A program made the position numbers and the translations under genes. From Portulaca oleracea (Eukaryota; Streptophyta; Magnoliopsida; Caryophyllales; Portulacaceae), in contig CM055870.1 in assembly GCA_029582165.1 (NCBI GenBank), positions 50,920,513-50,984,512 on the forward strand: a DNA stretch of 64,000 nt, read 5' to 3'. The notes under the pieces are model-generated. The model saw only the letters and a program-made list of their open reading frames with translations, did not search any database and was not told the origin of the DNA. Shown piece by piece: positions 23,028 through 32,419 of this stretch. How positions within the stretch are numbered: the first letter of the stretch is position 1; each line of letters starts with the position of its first letter.

Positions 23028-23437
23028 TAGGGGTGGGCAATAGATCGGGTCCCCATAGGGTCAAGAGGGTCAGATCCTAAAAAATAAGGGTTGTCAAAGG
23101 GTCGGGTCGGTGAAGGGTCGGGTCATTAACAAGTCGGCCTGTTTCACAATATTAAAGGGTCAGTAAATCGATCGGACCAGATCGGCCTACAATAACTCAA
23201 AATAAATAGTTTTTCCTATCAGTTTAAATACTAATCTTATTTAAATATATTATTAATACTCCACATTAAATAATAATTAGCAAAATTACTTTTTTGTACA
23301 AATACACTTAATTTTAATTAGCTTACTTGTACTAAAAAGCTCTGACTCGACCCATCACTACAAAGGGTCAACCTTAATCCGACTCGACCCTACATGACTA
23401 ATGGGCAGACTCTAACCCGGCCTGTTGACCACCCCTA
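23028..23437. mobile_element. Non-autonomous hAT-type element with empty site in window
   Basis: 410 bp with terminal inverted repeats TAGGGGTGG/CCACCCCTA. It is flanked by the 8-bp direct repeat ATTACAAG (23020-23027 and 23438-23445). Eight-bp duplications and a TAGGGGTG end fit hAT elements. The duplicate locus has a single ATTACAAG at about 20885-20892 with no insert, which proves the borders. The interior is rich in GGGTCGGGTC. No ORF. Confidence 0.85.
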
Positions 23438-23486
23438 ATTACAAGAAACTGGATACATGCCATTCGAAATCCCTAAGTTTGAGTTA

Positions 23487-23792
23487 CCTCCCCATATTAA
23501 CTGTAGTTTTTGGAAATTATATAGTCAAATTTTTTAATTTTTTGATCATAATTTCTCAATATATACAACGATTTGCTATATAAAAATTTTGATCATAAAT
23601 TTCTCAATATAAACAATGATTTGTTATATAAGATTACTAATACTACCATTAGATTGGTAAAGAAAAATACTATCATAAAAATATAAGATTTCAATTGTTA
23701 ATATATATAATATCATGCAAAAAATTATCAATTAAAAAGTGACATTAAAACCTAACAGCTCAATATATGACAGTTAATATGAACAGAGGGAG
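23487..23792. mobile_element. Stowaway-like MITE
   Basis: About 306 bp, from CCTCCCCATATTAACTG to CAGTTAATATGAACAGAGGGAG. The inverted ends and TA flanks (23485-23486, 23793-23794) fit Stowaway (Tc1/mariner-derived) MITEs. It is missing from the matching point of copy 1 near 20928. Confidence 0.65.
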
Positions 23793-24136
23793 TATTATCT
23801 CATGCAGAATTATAACGTATAAGGTTTGTCTACATGTTGAGTTTAGTTGTAAGATACTTTCAATTGCCACAAAAGATACTCAATTGACGAGTATATATGT
23901 AATGTTGTCCCCTTTCTCCCTTTTTGGTTAGCTTCACTTTGCATATGTCATTAGTTACGTGAAAGTAAGAAATTTCCACCTTCAATAGTGGTATCAGTAT
24001 TGTCTTATATGAATAAATTAAATTTCAACTTATGGATATAATTAAATTCAATGGTGCGTCATTGAATGTACCACGTTTTTCTCGTGTTTTGGATCGTTTG
24101 ACTCTACATTAATGTTGTCCTGTTTGTATTAACATA

Positions 24137-24714
24137 TTCCCTCTCCGTTTCTTACTTCCTTATTTTTTTTTTATTAGGGTTTTTGGTTTAAAATAATTCG
24201 AAGTTAGAAGTGAATGACTGAAAATAATTCAAACTGAGTTTTTGACTGAGAATGTGTCAAACTTTTATCCTATTTACTTTGACTAAACCAAAATTGAATT
24301 CCTAAGTCAGCTTCATGACGTAGGAATTCAATTCTTGTTTAGTCAGAGTAAATAGGTTAAAAGTTTGGCACATTCTCAGCCAAAAATTCAGTTTGGATTA
24401 TTTTCAGTCATTTACTTTTGACTTCGGATTATTTTGAGCCAAAATCCTTTTTTATTAATTGTCACTTTAATTTTTGTGTCAGTTAAACCTTAAAAACGTT
24501 GACCAACCTTTAAAACATTGACCATTCATATCTTAACGTATATAATGTTATATTAACGAAACACTATTATTAGATTTGTCACGAAAAATACTATTATAAA
24601 AGGATAATACTGTAATATTTTGATAAAATATACTATGAGAAATTCTTAGTCAAAAAAGAACATTGGAGACCATGTAACATTTATTAGATGACTGTTATTG
24701 TAAAACAGAGGGAG
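24137..24714. mobile_element. Stowaway-like MITE, interrupted by a foldback MULE
   Basis: The left end CCCTCTCCGTTTC and right end CAGAGGGAG with a TA flank fit a Stowaway-like element. Its body (TTAATTGTCACTTTAATTTT, then GTTGACC blocks) is split by the foldback element at 24177-24447. The left border is uncertain by a few bases. Confidence 0.55.
24177..24447. mobile_element. Foldback MULE-type MITE
   Basis: Two arms of about 130 bp are inverted copies of each other (left GGGTTTTTGGTTTAAAATAA, right TTATTTTGAGCCAAAATCC). It could fold into one long hairpin. It is flanked by TTTTTTATTA on both sides (24167-24176, 24448-24457), a 9-10 bp duplication as made by Mutator-like elements. The flank is low in complexity, so its exact length is unsure. 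No ORF. Confidence 0.75.
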
Positions 24715-25209
24715 TATTATTTACCTCTTAATTGAATGTCACTGTTTCGAATATTACTGTTTTGATTAATATTTCTTATACAATATTTTGTTAACAATTA
24801 CGATATTATACTTTTAGGATAGTACTTTTCGTTATGAATCTAGTGATAGTAGTTTTATATAACAAGTCATTGTATACCTATTGAGAAACTTTATGGTAAA
24901 AATTTTTAAAATTTGACCGCATATTTTTCAAAGATGATAAATAAATATAAAACGAAAGAAATAAATTGCACTTGCATACCTATGAGTTAGTTGCAGTCGT
25001 ATCCACCGTAAACTAAAGCACCAATTTAATTGAAGCATCAATAAATTGCTATGAAACTTCCAATACTATACACACAAGGAGGGAGTGCTTGGAAAAAATG
25101 TCACTCAGCTTTCCATTTTAATCAAAAATGTCACTTACCTTAAAAAAATTATCAAAAATGTCATTCATATTTCCAGATTGGTTAAAAATGCCACTGAAAC
25201 ATGTTGTAG

Positions 25210-25639
25210 CCGGTCATAACCCTTTCCCTTCATTCTCAAATCCCCCCACCCCTTTATCCTCCTCCACAAACCTGTGTCCACAACCCCCCCCCCCCCATAA
25301 ACCTTACTCCACCATAGATGGTTCGTCAGGGCACTTTGCACCACCCGCGGACGCAACCCCGACAACGGCCCTGAGAGGCAGTTGAGTGTGAGCGAAACTG
25401 CTGGTGTTCGTAGGAAATTGGTGGTGAGGCGGTGGCCGCATGCGAGTGGTAGCAGTGGTGATGGCGCGGTGGTTGTGGGTAAGGGTTTAATTGGGGGTTT
25501 GAATAGAGGGAGGAGTTTGAGAAAGAAGGGGGCAGGCGCTACTGGTGGTCGGAATGGGCTTCGAGTTGTCGCGAGCGTCGATACGGGTCATCGGAGACGG
25601 TGAGGGGGACGATGGTGGTTCGGTGGTGGTGGCGCTGGG
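25210..25639. other. GC-rich interior of the inverted-repeat element
   Basis: A C-run at 25281-25296 and a GGTGGTGG-rich stretch follow the subterminal repeats. Frames are open but low in complexity and match nothing I know. It could be a captured piece of another gene. Nothing firm. Confidence 0.3.
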
Positions 25640-25644
25640 GTATT

Positions 25645-25873
25645 TGTGAAGAGGTCTATGGTAGTTAAGTTAGTTAAGCTCTATTAGTAGGTTGTTATTT
25701 GTTTTAGTTTAGTTTTGTTTCTGTTTTCCTTTTTCTTTCTTTTCTTTCTTGATCTTGGTCGTGTAGGGTGCTTTGGTTGCAGTATAAATACTCCCTCTGT
25801 ACCTCTTCTGTTTGCACAACAATAATATACACAGCCAACATGTTCTAGTTCATCAAATTCTCTTCATTTCACA
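25645..25873 (+). mobile_element. 5' LTR of the copia element
   Basis: 229 bp from TGTGAAGAGG to CATTTCACA. A TATA box, TATAAATA, is at 25783-25790, in line with transcription to the right. TTGCACAACAATAATATACA precedes the end. Confidence 0.9.
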
Positions 25874-27005
25874 TGGTATCAGAGAACATAGAAGCTGGAC
25901 CTGCGGAAATAGCTTTAGAGACCAATGGGACTTGGGAACTTACAAAACTTCCACCTGGAAAAAAGACCCTGACATCAAAATGGGTATATAAAGTTAAATT
26001 CAAACCCAATGGGGAGGTAGAAAGGTATAAGGCTAGGTTAGTGATCAGGGGTTTCTTACAAGAAAAGGACATAGACTATAAACACACCTTTTCTCCAGTA
26101 GCAAAACTAAGCACAGTCAGATTGTTTATGGCCATTGCCTTAGCAAAAAATTGGCCCCTTTTTCAGCTTGATATTAACAATGCTTTTTTGCATGGATTCA
26201 TCGATGAAGAGGTTTACATGGAACCTCCTCAAGGCTATACCAAAGCCAAACAAGGACAGGTTTGCAAATTGATCAGATCATTATATGGGCTGAAGCAGGC
26301 CTCCAGGCAATGGAACCTAGAACTGACAAAGTTTTTGTGCAAAAAGGGTTTTGTGCAATCAAGGAATGATTACTCTCTTTTCTCAAAAACAACCTCAGCA
26401 AGGCACATTTATGTTCTTGTTTATGTTGATGATTTGTTAATTAAAGGAGATGATCAAGCAGGAATTGAGGATTTGAAGGCTTCTTTGCATAAAGCTTTTA
26501 CTATTAAAGATCTAGGACAAGCTAGATTTTTCCTTGGAATTGAAATAACAAGATCAAAAGAAGGCATTTTACTCAATCAAAGAAAGTTTATAATTGATTT
26601 GCTGTCTGATTCAGGTCTGAGTGCAGCCAAGCCTGCAAATTTTCCTTTACCAAGAGGACTTAAGCTGTCTATAGATTCTGGAGAGCCTTTGGAAGATCCT
26701 TTTCTCTACAGGAGAATAATAGGGAGGCTTCTATACTTAACTCTTACAAGACCAGATATTTGCTATGTTGTCCAGCATTTATCTCAATTTATCCAGAATC
26801 CTACTGACTTACATTTTAATGTTGTCAATCATGTACTTAGGTACCTAAAGAAGACAGTCAACAAAGGGTTATTTTATCCCAGCAATAGCACCTTTCAAAT
26901 CAAAGCCTACACAGGTGCAGATTGGGGAGCATGCGAATATATTGCTAGGTCTCTAACATGCTATTGTGTGTTTCTGGGATCCTCTCTGGTAATCTAGAGG
27001 TCGAA
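25873..27005 (+). pseudogene. Copia reverse transcriptase and first part of RNase H
   Basis: The frame opens at an ATG across the LTR/PBS border and enters RT at once (LETNGTWELTKLPPGKKTL). RT blocks are complete: LFQLDINNAFLHGFIDEEVY, LYGLKQASRQW and the catalytic YVDD in LVYVDDLLIKGDD. RNase H begins with AYTGADWGACEYIARS. The frame stops at TAG (26995-26997), where TGG is expected. The host RNase H text RSK continues to about 27005 and then breaks at the insert. The rest is at 31798-32177. RT itself looks undamaged, although the leading gag-protease-integrase part is deleted. Confidence 0.88.
25874..25891 (+). other. Primer-binding site of the copia element
   Basis: TGGTATCAGAGAACATAG directly follows the LTR. 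The first ten bases fit initiator tRNA-Met, as usual for copia elements. The ATG of the downstream frame uses the last LTR base and the first two bases of this site. Confidence 0.8.
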
Positions 27006-27008
27006 ATA

Positions 27009-27083
27009 TGGAGCAAGTGTTGTGTTGGAACTATGGTGATAGAGGTCATTTTCGTAGGGATTGTCCCAAACCCAAGAAGAGCT
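27009..27083 (+). pseudogene. Retrotransposon gag zinc-knuckle remnant
   Basis: A short frame reads MEQVLCWNYGDRGHFRRDCP and ends KPKKS and TGA. It keeps three of four CCHC ligands; the second cysteine is tyrosine (CWNY for CWNC). It is too short to assign to a lineage. It stands directly upstream of the Cassandra LTR and may belong to the internal part of that element or be a separate capture. Confidence 0.55.
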
Positions 27084-27203
27084 GACCCGCGACCGTGAGC
27101 TGTGCCAGTGGACGGGAGAGCCATGGGCAGTCACCTAGCGGGGCAAAGATTCTGGAGTGGATTGTGGCACAACGAGGACGTTGTGCGCTTAAGTGGGGGT
27201 GAC

Positions 27204-27497
27204 TGTAATACCCCGGATATGTGGTTAAAGTGTGGCTTAAAAAGGATTGAAGTGACTACTTATATCACCAAGGTGCACCTTCTTTTATGGTAGCTCATCC
27301 GTTGGGAACTCCTCAGTTAAGCGTGCTTGGCTGGGAGTAGTCAAAGGATGGGTGACCTCCTGGGAAGTTTTCTCAGGCAGCGTGTGAGCGAGGACGAAGC
27401 ACGCTGGAAAGACTCGTGGTGATTTGTGGGGCTTGTCAGCGATCCTTGAAGCAGTTATTGGTAATGTCCACGGTCCGGGAGGGGTCGGGGCGATACA
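27204..27497 (+). mobile_element. Cassandra-type LTR carrying a 5S rRNA sequence
   Basis: 294 bp from TGTAATACCCCGG to GGTCGGGGCGATACA. It contains a 5S rRNA-like stretch, the defining trait of Cassandra TRIM elements. A G-rich tract, AAGTGGGGGTGAC, precedes it as a polypurine tract would. The expected partner LTR is absent. What follows it is a primer-binding site that may not be its own. Confidence 0.8.
27294..27384 (+). other. 5S rRNA-derived segment inside the Cassandra LTR
   Basis: AACTCCTCAGTTAAGCGTGC, then TTGG, GAGTAGT and GGATGGGTGACCTCCTGGGA follow the order of plant 5S rRNA from about position 30 to 110. The internal promoter parts (box A AAGCGTGCTTGG, the intermediate element and box C GGATGGGTGACC) look kept. 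The 5S ends are not kept. It is not a functional 5S gene but could recruit TFIIIA and RNA polymerase III. Confidence 0.85.
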
Positions 27498-27500
27498 GAA

Positions 27501-27512
27501 TGGTATCAGAGC
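27501..27512 (+). other. Primer-binding site after the Cassandra LTR
   Basis: TGGTATCAGAGC, complementary to initiator tRNA-Met, three bases after the LTR end. Both Cassandra and Tekay elements use this primer, so the site could be the point where the two were joined. Confidence 0.8.
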
Positions 27513-27838
27513 TCTGGGTTGCGACCTGGTAGCTCCTAAGTGTCCCTTAGGTTTAGTTAGACCTTAGGATGCTACGTTCGGAGTGATGAGTGTAGGATGG
27601 GGGTATGGAATGTTTGTCTGTTTCTTGGATTTCTTATATGTTGTAAGTCTGTGCTTGATTATTATATTTTTTTTCATATGTTGGGATGTATATCGTCACC
27701 TTTGCTATGAGCATGAGACTTTAGCTCCTCTAAAAGATTTAAAAACCCGTGGTGGGTACGGACTACAGCCCCGAGGAGGGCCTGAAACCAGAAGACCTCC
27801 GATGAGAATTTGGAGGCTAAGTGGACCAGACCTACAAG

Positions 27839-27988
27839 GAGCAGCTACAGGAGCTTCTAGATCGCTGAGAGAAGTCGCTTCGCAAAAAGTCCGTCCTTCT
27901 AAGTAAAATGGTATATGCGACAACTGAAACCATCCATGAAGCCGTGGAGGATAAAGGATCGAGGCATCCACACCTTTTCAACACATAA
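27839..27988 (+). pseudogene. Chromodomain-like integrase tail of a Tekay-type chromovirus
   Basis: Reads EQLQELLDR, stop, EKSLRKKSVLLSKMVYATTE, then a segment ending HPHLFNT and TAA. The pattern (LDR.EKSLR.K.V.L.K, then HPHLF) fits the C-terminal chromodomain of Tekay/Del integrases, which steers insertion into heterochromatin. One TGA (27866-27868) breaks it. The usual Trp and acidic block is poorly kept. The conserved 3' motif TTTCGAGGACGAAACT follows at 28010-28024, as in Tekay elements. Confidence 0.6.
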
Positions 27989-28034
27989 GATGCATCGAGT
28001 TTCGAGGACGAAACTCTTTAAAAGAGGGTAATAA

Positions 28035-28246
28035 TGTAAAACCCCGAGTTTTTTGGTTAAGGCCGCCGTTAGTTCCGTCTGGCAGGCCGTTGGTGTTAAG
28101 TTTAAGTTTCGAGGACGAAACTTCTTTTAAGAAGGTAATGATGTAAAACCTCGAGATTTAGAAGGAATGAAACCGTTAGTTCCTTACCGGACCGTTATGG
28201 TTAAGTTTAAGTTTCGAGGACGAAACTTCTTTTAAGAAGGTAATGA
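28035..28246 (+). repeat. Tandem duplication of the LTR start and polypurine region
   Basis: The block TGTAAAACCCCGAG ... AAGTTTCGAGGACGAAACTT ... AAGGTAATGA occurs twice in tandem (28035-28141 and 28142-28246, 107 and 105 bp). It is followed by the start of the full LTR at 28247. Each repeat contains an LTR start and the upstream element tail, so the element-LTR border is present three times. Confidence 0.85.
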
Positions 28247-31200
28247 TGTAAAACCCCGAAAAATCCAACGATGTTGACCGTAACGTCGTTAATAGAATAG
28301 GTTTGACTTCGTTATTTACTGTTGTTCGTAATGTGTTTATTTATGCTGACGCTTGAGCTCGTAGGACCGTTGAGGGGCTAACAAGGGTAGAATAGTAATT
28401 TCCGCTGGTTAATATTATTATGTGATTAATTTCGTGAATATTATTTGTTATGTGATTATATGATTATTAGTGTTAATATTATTATTACTATTATTAGAAT
28501 TATTAGGTTTTTAGAAAAAACAGTTTTAATTGTTAAATGGGCTGGGTTAGGATTAGTTGGGTTAATTTGGGCCCTAATTAAGTGGGTAGTATAAAACCCT
28601 CTTTTTCCCCTCAAAACCCTAAACTCTCTAAACCCTAAAACCCTAGCTCTCTCTCTCCCTCCCTGCTCTCCCCTCGGCGTGACCACTGCACCGCCAGTAG
28701 TGGTGTCGCCGTGGCACTGCCGCAACCACTCCCTCTCTCCTTTCTCTTTCTCTTCCTTTCTCTTTCTTCCTCCCTCTGTGCAACCGCCCCAAATCGACGC
28801 CGCGCCACCACCAGGACCACCGTAGTCGCGCCGCCGCCTCCTGCGACCCCCCTGCACGACGGTCTCCGCCGCCGGAGCCATCGCACGCCACCAGAAAGCG
28901 AAAAGGTTCGCGGCTGCTGTTGACCTTTCGACCGACGTCATCCTCCGATCACCGACGCTCCAACCACCACCACTCCCGCCGTCGCCGTAAAAACGCCCGC
29001 CGTACGCCTAACCTGCGTAAACCCTAACCCTAACCCTAACCCTAAACTGTTTTACTTCCTTCTTTTTCTTTTCTTTTTCCTTTTTCTTTTCTTGTTTTAT
29101 TATTATTAATCTGTTTTATATATTTGTAATTATTATTGTTATTAATTTCTGTAATTATTGTAATTAGGGGAAATTAATTGTGATTATTTTCTTGTTGTAA
29201 TTATGTGTAATTTTTCCTAATTGTTATGTGTAATTTGTTTACTTGACATGTGTAATTTTATGTAATAAATTGTAATTAGATTTAGGTTGTAATAGTTGAT
29301 TATTAGGTTTAAAAGTAGTTCTTTAATGTTCTTTATTTTCTTTACATGAATCGTTAGACCACAATATTATTGTATGTACGAATTTGGAAATTTATTTACC
29401 TAGGTTAATTCTTGAATTTTAGTTATAAAAATCGTTATGTTCTTTATTGTTCTTTAAAAGTAAATCTTGTTATGTTTGTTAAATAAATTAGTTAACCTAC
29501 TAGAAGTTGAAATCTTGTTAATAAAATCTTGAATTCTTGAAAATTAATTAGGTTTCTTGTTTCATTAAGTTAAATATTGTATGTTCTTTTATTTTTTAGG
29601 ACTCATTCATGTTAGGGTTTAGATAACATTATTATTGTATGCACGAATCTTTAAAGTATAATTATCTAGATTAATTCTTGAATCGTTAGTTAAATATTCA
29701 TATGTTCTTTAAATTCTCTTAGGGTTCATTCATGTTAATTTCATGTGTAATCTTGATTAAATAAGTGAGTTGGTTAAATTACGAAAAAAGGAATTCGATT
29801 TTTTGTTATTAATTCTTGATTCTTGATTATTTTTCCTTGTTATAACTTATTTGTAAATAATCCATGCTTTAATCTTTAAAATCTTGGTCAAGTAATTTAT
29901 GTTTTAAGTAATTTTATTTCTTTTATGACCTTAGGTTTTATTAAAGTTATTAAAGGGTCTTTCATGTTTTCTAAATTAAGTTTACTTCTACAAGTTTAAT
30001 TGTTGGACCTGAGTTGAGTTGGACTTCCTACCTTAGACCCTAAGTATCGTTTTAAGCCCAAATTAGAACCCCGAGACCGTTTGGTAAAAGTTAGAACCGA
30101 AATAACAAATTAATTGATAACCGTTAACGGGACAGTTTTGTTAGTGTCTAAAGATCGGGTTGCCACGGCTAGTGTAGTTACCTTTTGATCAAACCCTTTG
30201 AACTGGAGTTTCCCTTAGATGTTAGGAACCATAGGAATTTTACGGATCGAACGTTTGATTTGTATAGCCCGAGTTATAACCGTTTTACCGGAACCTGTCA
30301 GATCTGGACCAATGGGAAAGACGGGTGTTTTTGAGGTCCTTCGGGACTGAGTTGGGCTTAACCATCAACATAGAAGTTTTAGTAGACATCCTGAGGTTTC
30401 CAAAAAGTTCAGAACCAGACCCATAGGATGTCGGGAAGTCGAGTTGTGACCCGTTTTATGTGAATGTTATAATCTGCCCTCTGCTTGGTTCTTTCTATAA
30501 AGAATTGTTGAGTGAAATTAATGTGTGATCCTGTTATGTGTTATCTTAGAGATGTTAAGTGTAATTTCGTAAATGATAGGAACCTAAGTGTTCCTAGGGG
30601 ATGGGTTAGGTAGTTAATAGATAATTCTAACTTCGTTAGAACGTGTTTTGATTAGATAATTACTTTTATTCTAGGGCCGAGTTAGTGCGAGACGTTAGTG
30701 AGCTCAAGTGTGTTCTTCTTTTGCTGTGCTGTGAAGTATATCAGGTAATTGTCTATGCTCTAATCCCCACCGGGATGCTCTTTAAATGTGTTTTGATGTT
30801 TTATAATCTATTTTGAGAATTGCATCCCGAAAAGGGACTTTTGTGGAAATATGACCATCTGTTTTGATAATCTTTGTGATTCGATTGTGATCTTGGTTTA
30901 TTTGAGTTGAGAAATTGGATGGTCTTTTATTCAAAGTTTTGTTAATGGTTTTGATAACTTGGGATGGTTTGACTTGAGAGTCGTGAGTCGAGTTTGAATA
31001 CTGTTTAAATAATTCAAGTGGAAACGTTAAGCGGGTTTCGGGGGATAACTGTTGTCGGCAGTGTAACAACTGCGGGTTATGGACCAGGAGATCAGGGCTT
31101 CCTTCCCTGATATAGGATAGTATTTTGATGCCTTTGGTAGGCGATATTATTTATGCCTTTGGTAGGCGATGTTTTGATGCCTTTGGTAGGCGATGTTCTT

Positions 31201-31797
31201 GATGCCTTTGGTAGGCGATGTTTTGATGCCTTTGGTAGGCGATGTTCTTGATGCCTTTGGTAGGCGATGTTTATGCCTTTGGTAGGCGATGTTCTTAATG
31301 CCTTTGGTAGGCGATGTTACTTTAAGGGATTTGGTATCCCGCCCGCAAATTAAAATATGGATTGGATGGGTTGAGGAAAACAGTTAAGGGTTAAAGGTTT
31401 GTAAAACGTTTGTTTCGATCCCTCTCCCCAAAATGAATTGAAATGAACTTAAACTGTTTTAAACGTTAGGGGTAGACATTATTGAGATTTCCCCCTCATT
31501 TTCTGAAATGTTTTGATTTCAGGTGAAGATCTAAATGCTGGGGACGGGAATTAGAAGTGAGGACGACGAGTCTAGAAGTCCTTGAACCTTTTATGTTGTT
31601 TTCGTTCTGAATTCTTAAAGTTTGTTGAGTTGTTAGTAGTTGTCGTTAGTAGACAGTTGTGTTTTCCTTTCTCGCCTTGTATTCCTTCGGGGATACGGCA
31701 GTGACGCCCAAACTAAATTTGAAGTCTTCCGCTAAGTTTTGTCTGTTAACGTTAGTTTGACTTTTACTTTCTATAATTGAATTTTCGGGGCGTTACA
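28247..31797 (+). mobile_element. Long LTR of a Tekay-like chromovirus
   Basis: 3551 bp from TGTAAAACCCCGAAAA to TTTTCGGGGCGTTACA, which are inverted matches of each other. A TATA box, TATAAAA, is at 28590-28596, followed by CT-rich, CCCTAAA-rich sequence. Frames in the GC-rich part (28640-28990) are low in complexity and not taken as genes. An 8-unit minisatellite lies at 31127-31318. Tekay/Del LTRs are known to be several kb long. Confidence 0.75.
31127..31318 (+). repeat. Minisatellite of eight GATGCCTTTGGTAGGCGAT units
   Basis: Eight copies of ATGCCTTTGGTAGGCGAT spaced 23-26 bp apart with short T-rich linkers. Each unit contains the inverted pair GCCT/AGGC round TTGGT, so the transcript could form a row of small hairpins. 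It lies near the 3' end of the Tekay-like LTR. Confidence 0.9.
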
Positions 31798-32177
31798 CAA
31801 AGAAACAGAAGATTGTTTCCAAGTCTTCTGTAGAAGCTGAGTATAGGGCAATGTCAGCTTCAGTTTCAGAGATTGAGTGGATGCACCAAATATTGTCATA
31901 CTTTCACATTCAAGTTGAGACACCTATCACATTGTTCTGTGACAATAAAGCAGCTCAACATATTGCAGAAAACTATGTCTTTCATGAGAAGACAAAACAC
32001 ATCAGAATAGATTGTCATTACATCAGAGACAAGATTCAAGAAGGGCTTATTAACACTGCCTACATTTGTACATCAAATCAGATTGCGGATGTTTTCACTA
32101 AACCTCTTGGAGAATCTCAGCACAATCTACTTTGTTCAAGGTTAGGATTAGTTGAAATTTCCCCTAATCCACCTTGA
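31798..32177 (+). pseudogene. Copia RNase H, C-terminal part
   Basis: Continues the RNase H interrupted at 27005: TKKQKIVSKSSVEAEYRAMS, then LFCDNKAAQHIAENYVFHEK, IRIDCHYIRDKIQEG and ADVFTKPLGESQH, then a TGA-terminated tail. The metal-binding Glu (EAEYRA) and Asp (CDNKAA) are kept. It is separated from the first half by 4.8 kb of other elements, so the protein cannot be made whole from this DNA. Confidence 0.88.
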
Positions 32178-32188
32178 AGGGGGGGGGG
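32177..32188 (+). other. Polypurine tract of the copia element
   Basis: A run AAGGGGGGGGGG two bases before the 3' LTR. It primes plus-strand synthesis. Confidence 0.8.
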
Positions 32189-32189
32189 T

Positions 32190-32419
32190 TGTGAAGAGGT
32201 CTATGGTAGTTAAAGTTAGTTAAGTTCTATTAGTAGGTTGTTATTTGTTTTAGTTTTGTTTTGTTTCTGTTTTCCTTTTTCTTTCTTTTCTTTCTTGATC
32301 TTGGTCGTGTAGGGTGCTTTGGTTGCAGTATAAATACTCCCTCTGTACCTCTTCTGTTTGCACAACAATAATATACACAACCAACATGTTCTAGTTCATC
32401 AAATTCTCTTCATTTCACA
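32190..32419 (+). mobile_element. 3' LTR of the copia element
   Basis: 230 bp, nearly identical to the 5' LTR at 25645-25873. It has the same TATAAATA box (32329-32336) and the same TGTGAAGAGG and CATTTCACA ends. GTATT follows at 32420-32424. Confidence 0.92.

Larger units (their letters stand above)
22867..24880. repeat. Segmental duplication, copy 2, with four insertions
   Basis: Matches copy 1 (20719-22180) in pieces. The pieces are separated by a hAT-type element (23028-23437), a Stowaway-like MITE (23487-23792) and a Stowaway-like MITE (about 24137-24714) that itself holds a foldback MULE (24177-24447). Copy 1 shows the unfilled site for the first two. No gene seen. Confidence 0.75.
27006..31797 (+). 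mobile_element. Mosaic insert: zinc-knuckle remnant, Cassandra LTR, Tekay-like internal remnant and LTR
   Basis: It splits the copia RNase H. In order it holds a zinc-knuckle remnant (27009-27083), a spacer with a G-rich tract (27084-27203), a Cassandra-type LTR (27204-27497), a primer-binding site and leader (27498-27830), a chromodomain-like tail (27839-27988), a triplicated LTR border (28035-28246) and a long LTR (28247-31797). The right end is a proper LTR end (GGGGCGTTACA). The left end has no LTR and no clear target duplication; CGAAA (left) and CAAAG (right) match at only 3 of 5 positions. Confidence 0.75.
25645..32419 (+). mobile_element. Ty1/copia LTR retrotransposon, internally deleted and itself invaded
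   Basis: Two LTRs (25645-25873, 32190-32419) flank it, with the 5-bp duplication GTATT outside (25640-25644, 32420-32424). By my count the LTRs differ by 3 substitutions and one 1-bp indel over about 230 bp, so insertion is recent. Gag, protease and integrase are missing: RT begins right after the primer-binding site. The RNase H region is split at about 27005/31798 by a 4.8-kb mosaic insert. Confidence 0.9.

Noticed and set aside
27294..27384. Functional 5S rRNA gene
   Set aside because: The 5S ends are missing and it lies between LTR ends; this is the Cassandra arrangement.
28456..28941. Overlapping open frames in the GC-rich part of the Tekay-like LTR
   Set aside because: All are low in complexity (Arg/Gly/Glu-rich), lie on several strands at once and sit in LTR leader sequence.
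31127..31318. CRISPR-like array
   Set aside because: Regular repeats, but the gaps are only 4-7 bp and T-rich, with no unique spacers; plant LTR minisatellite.
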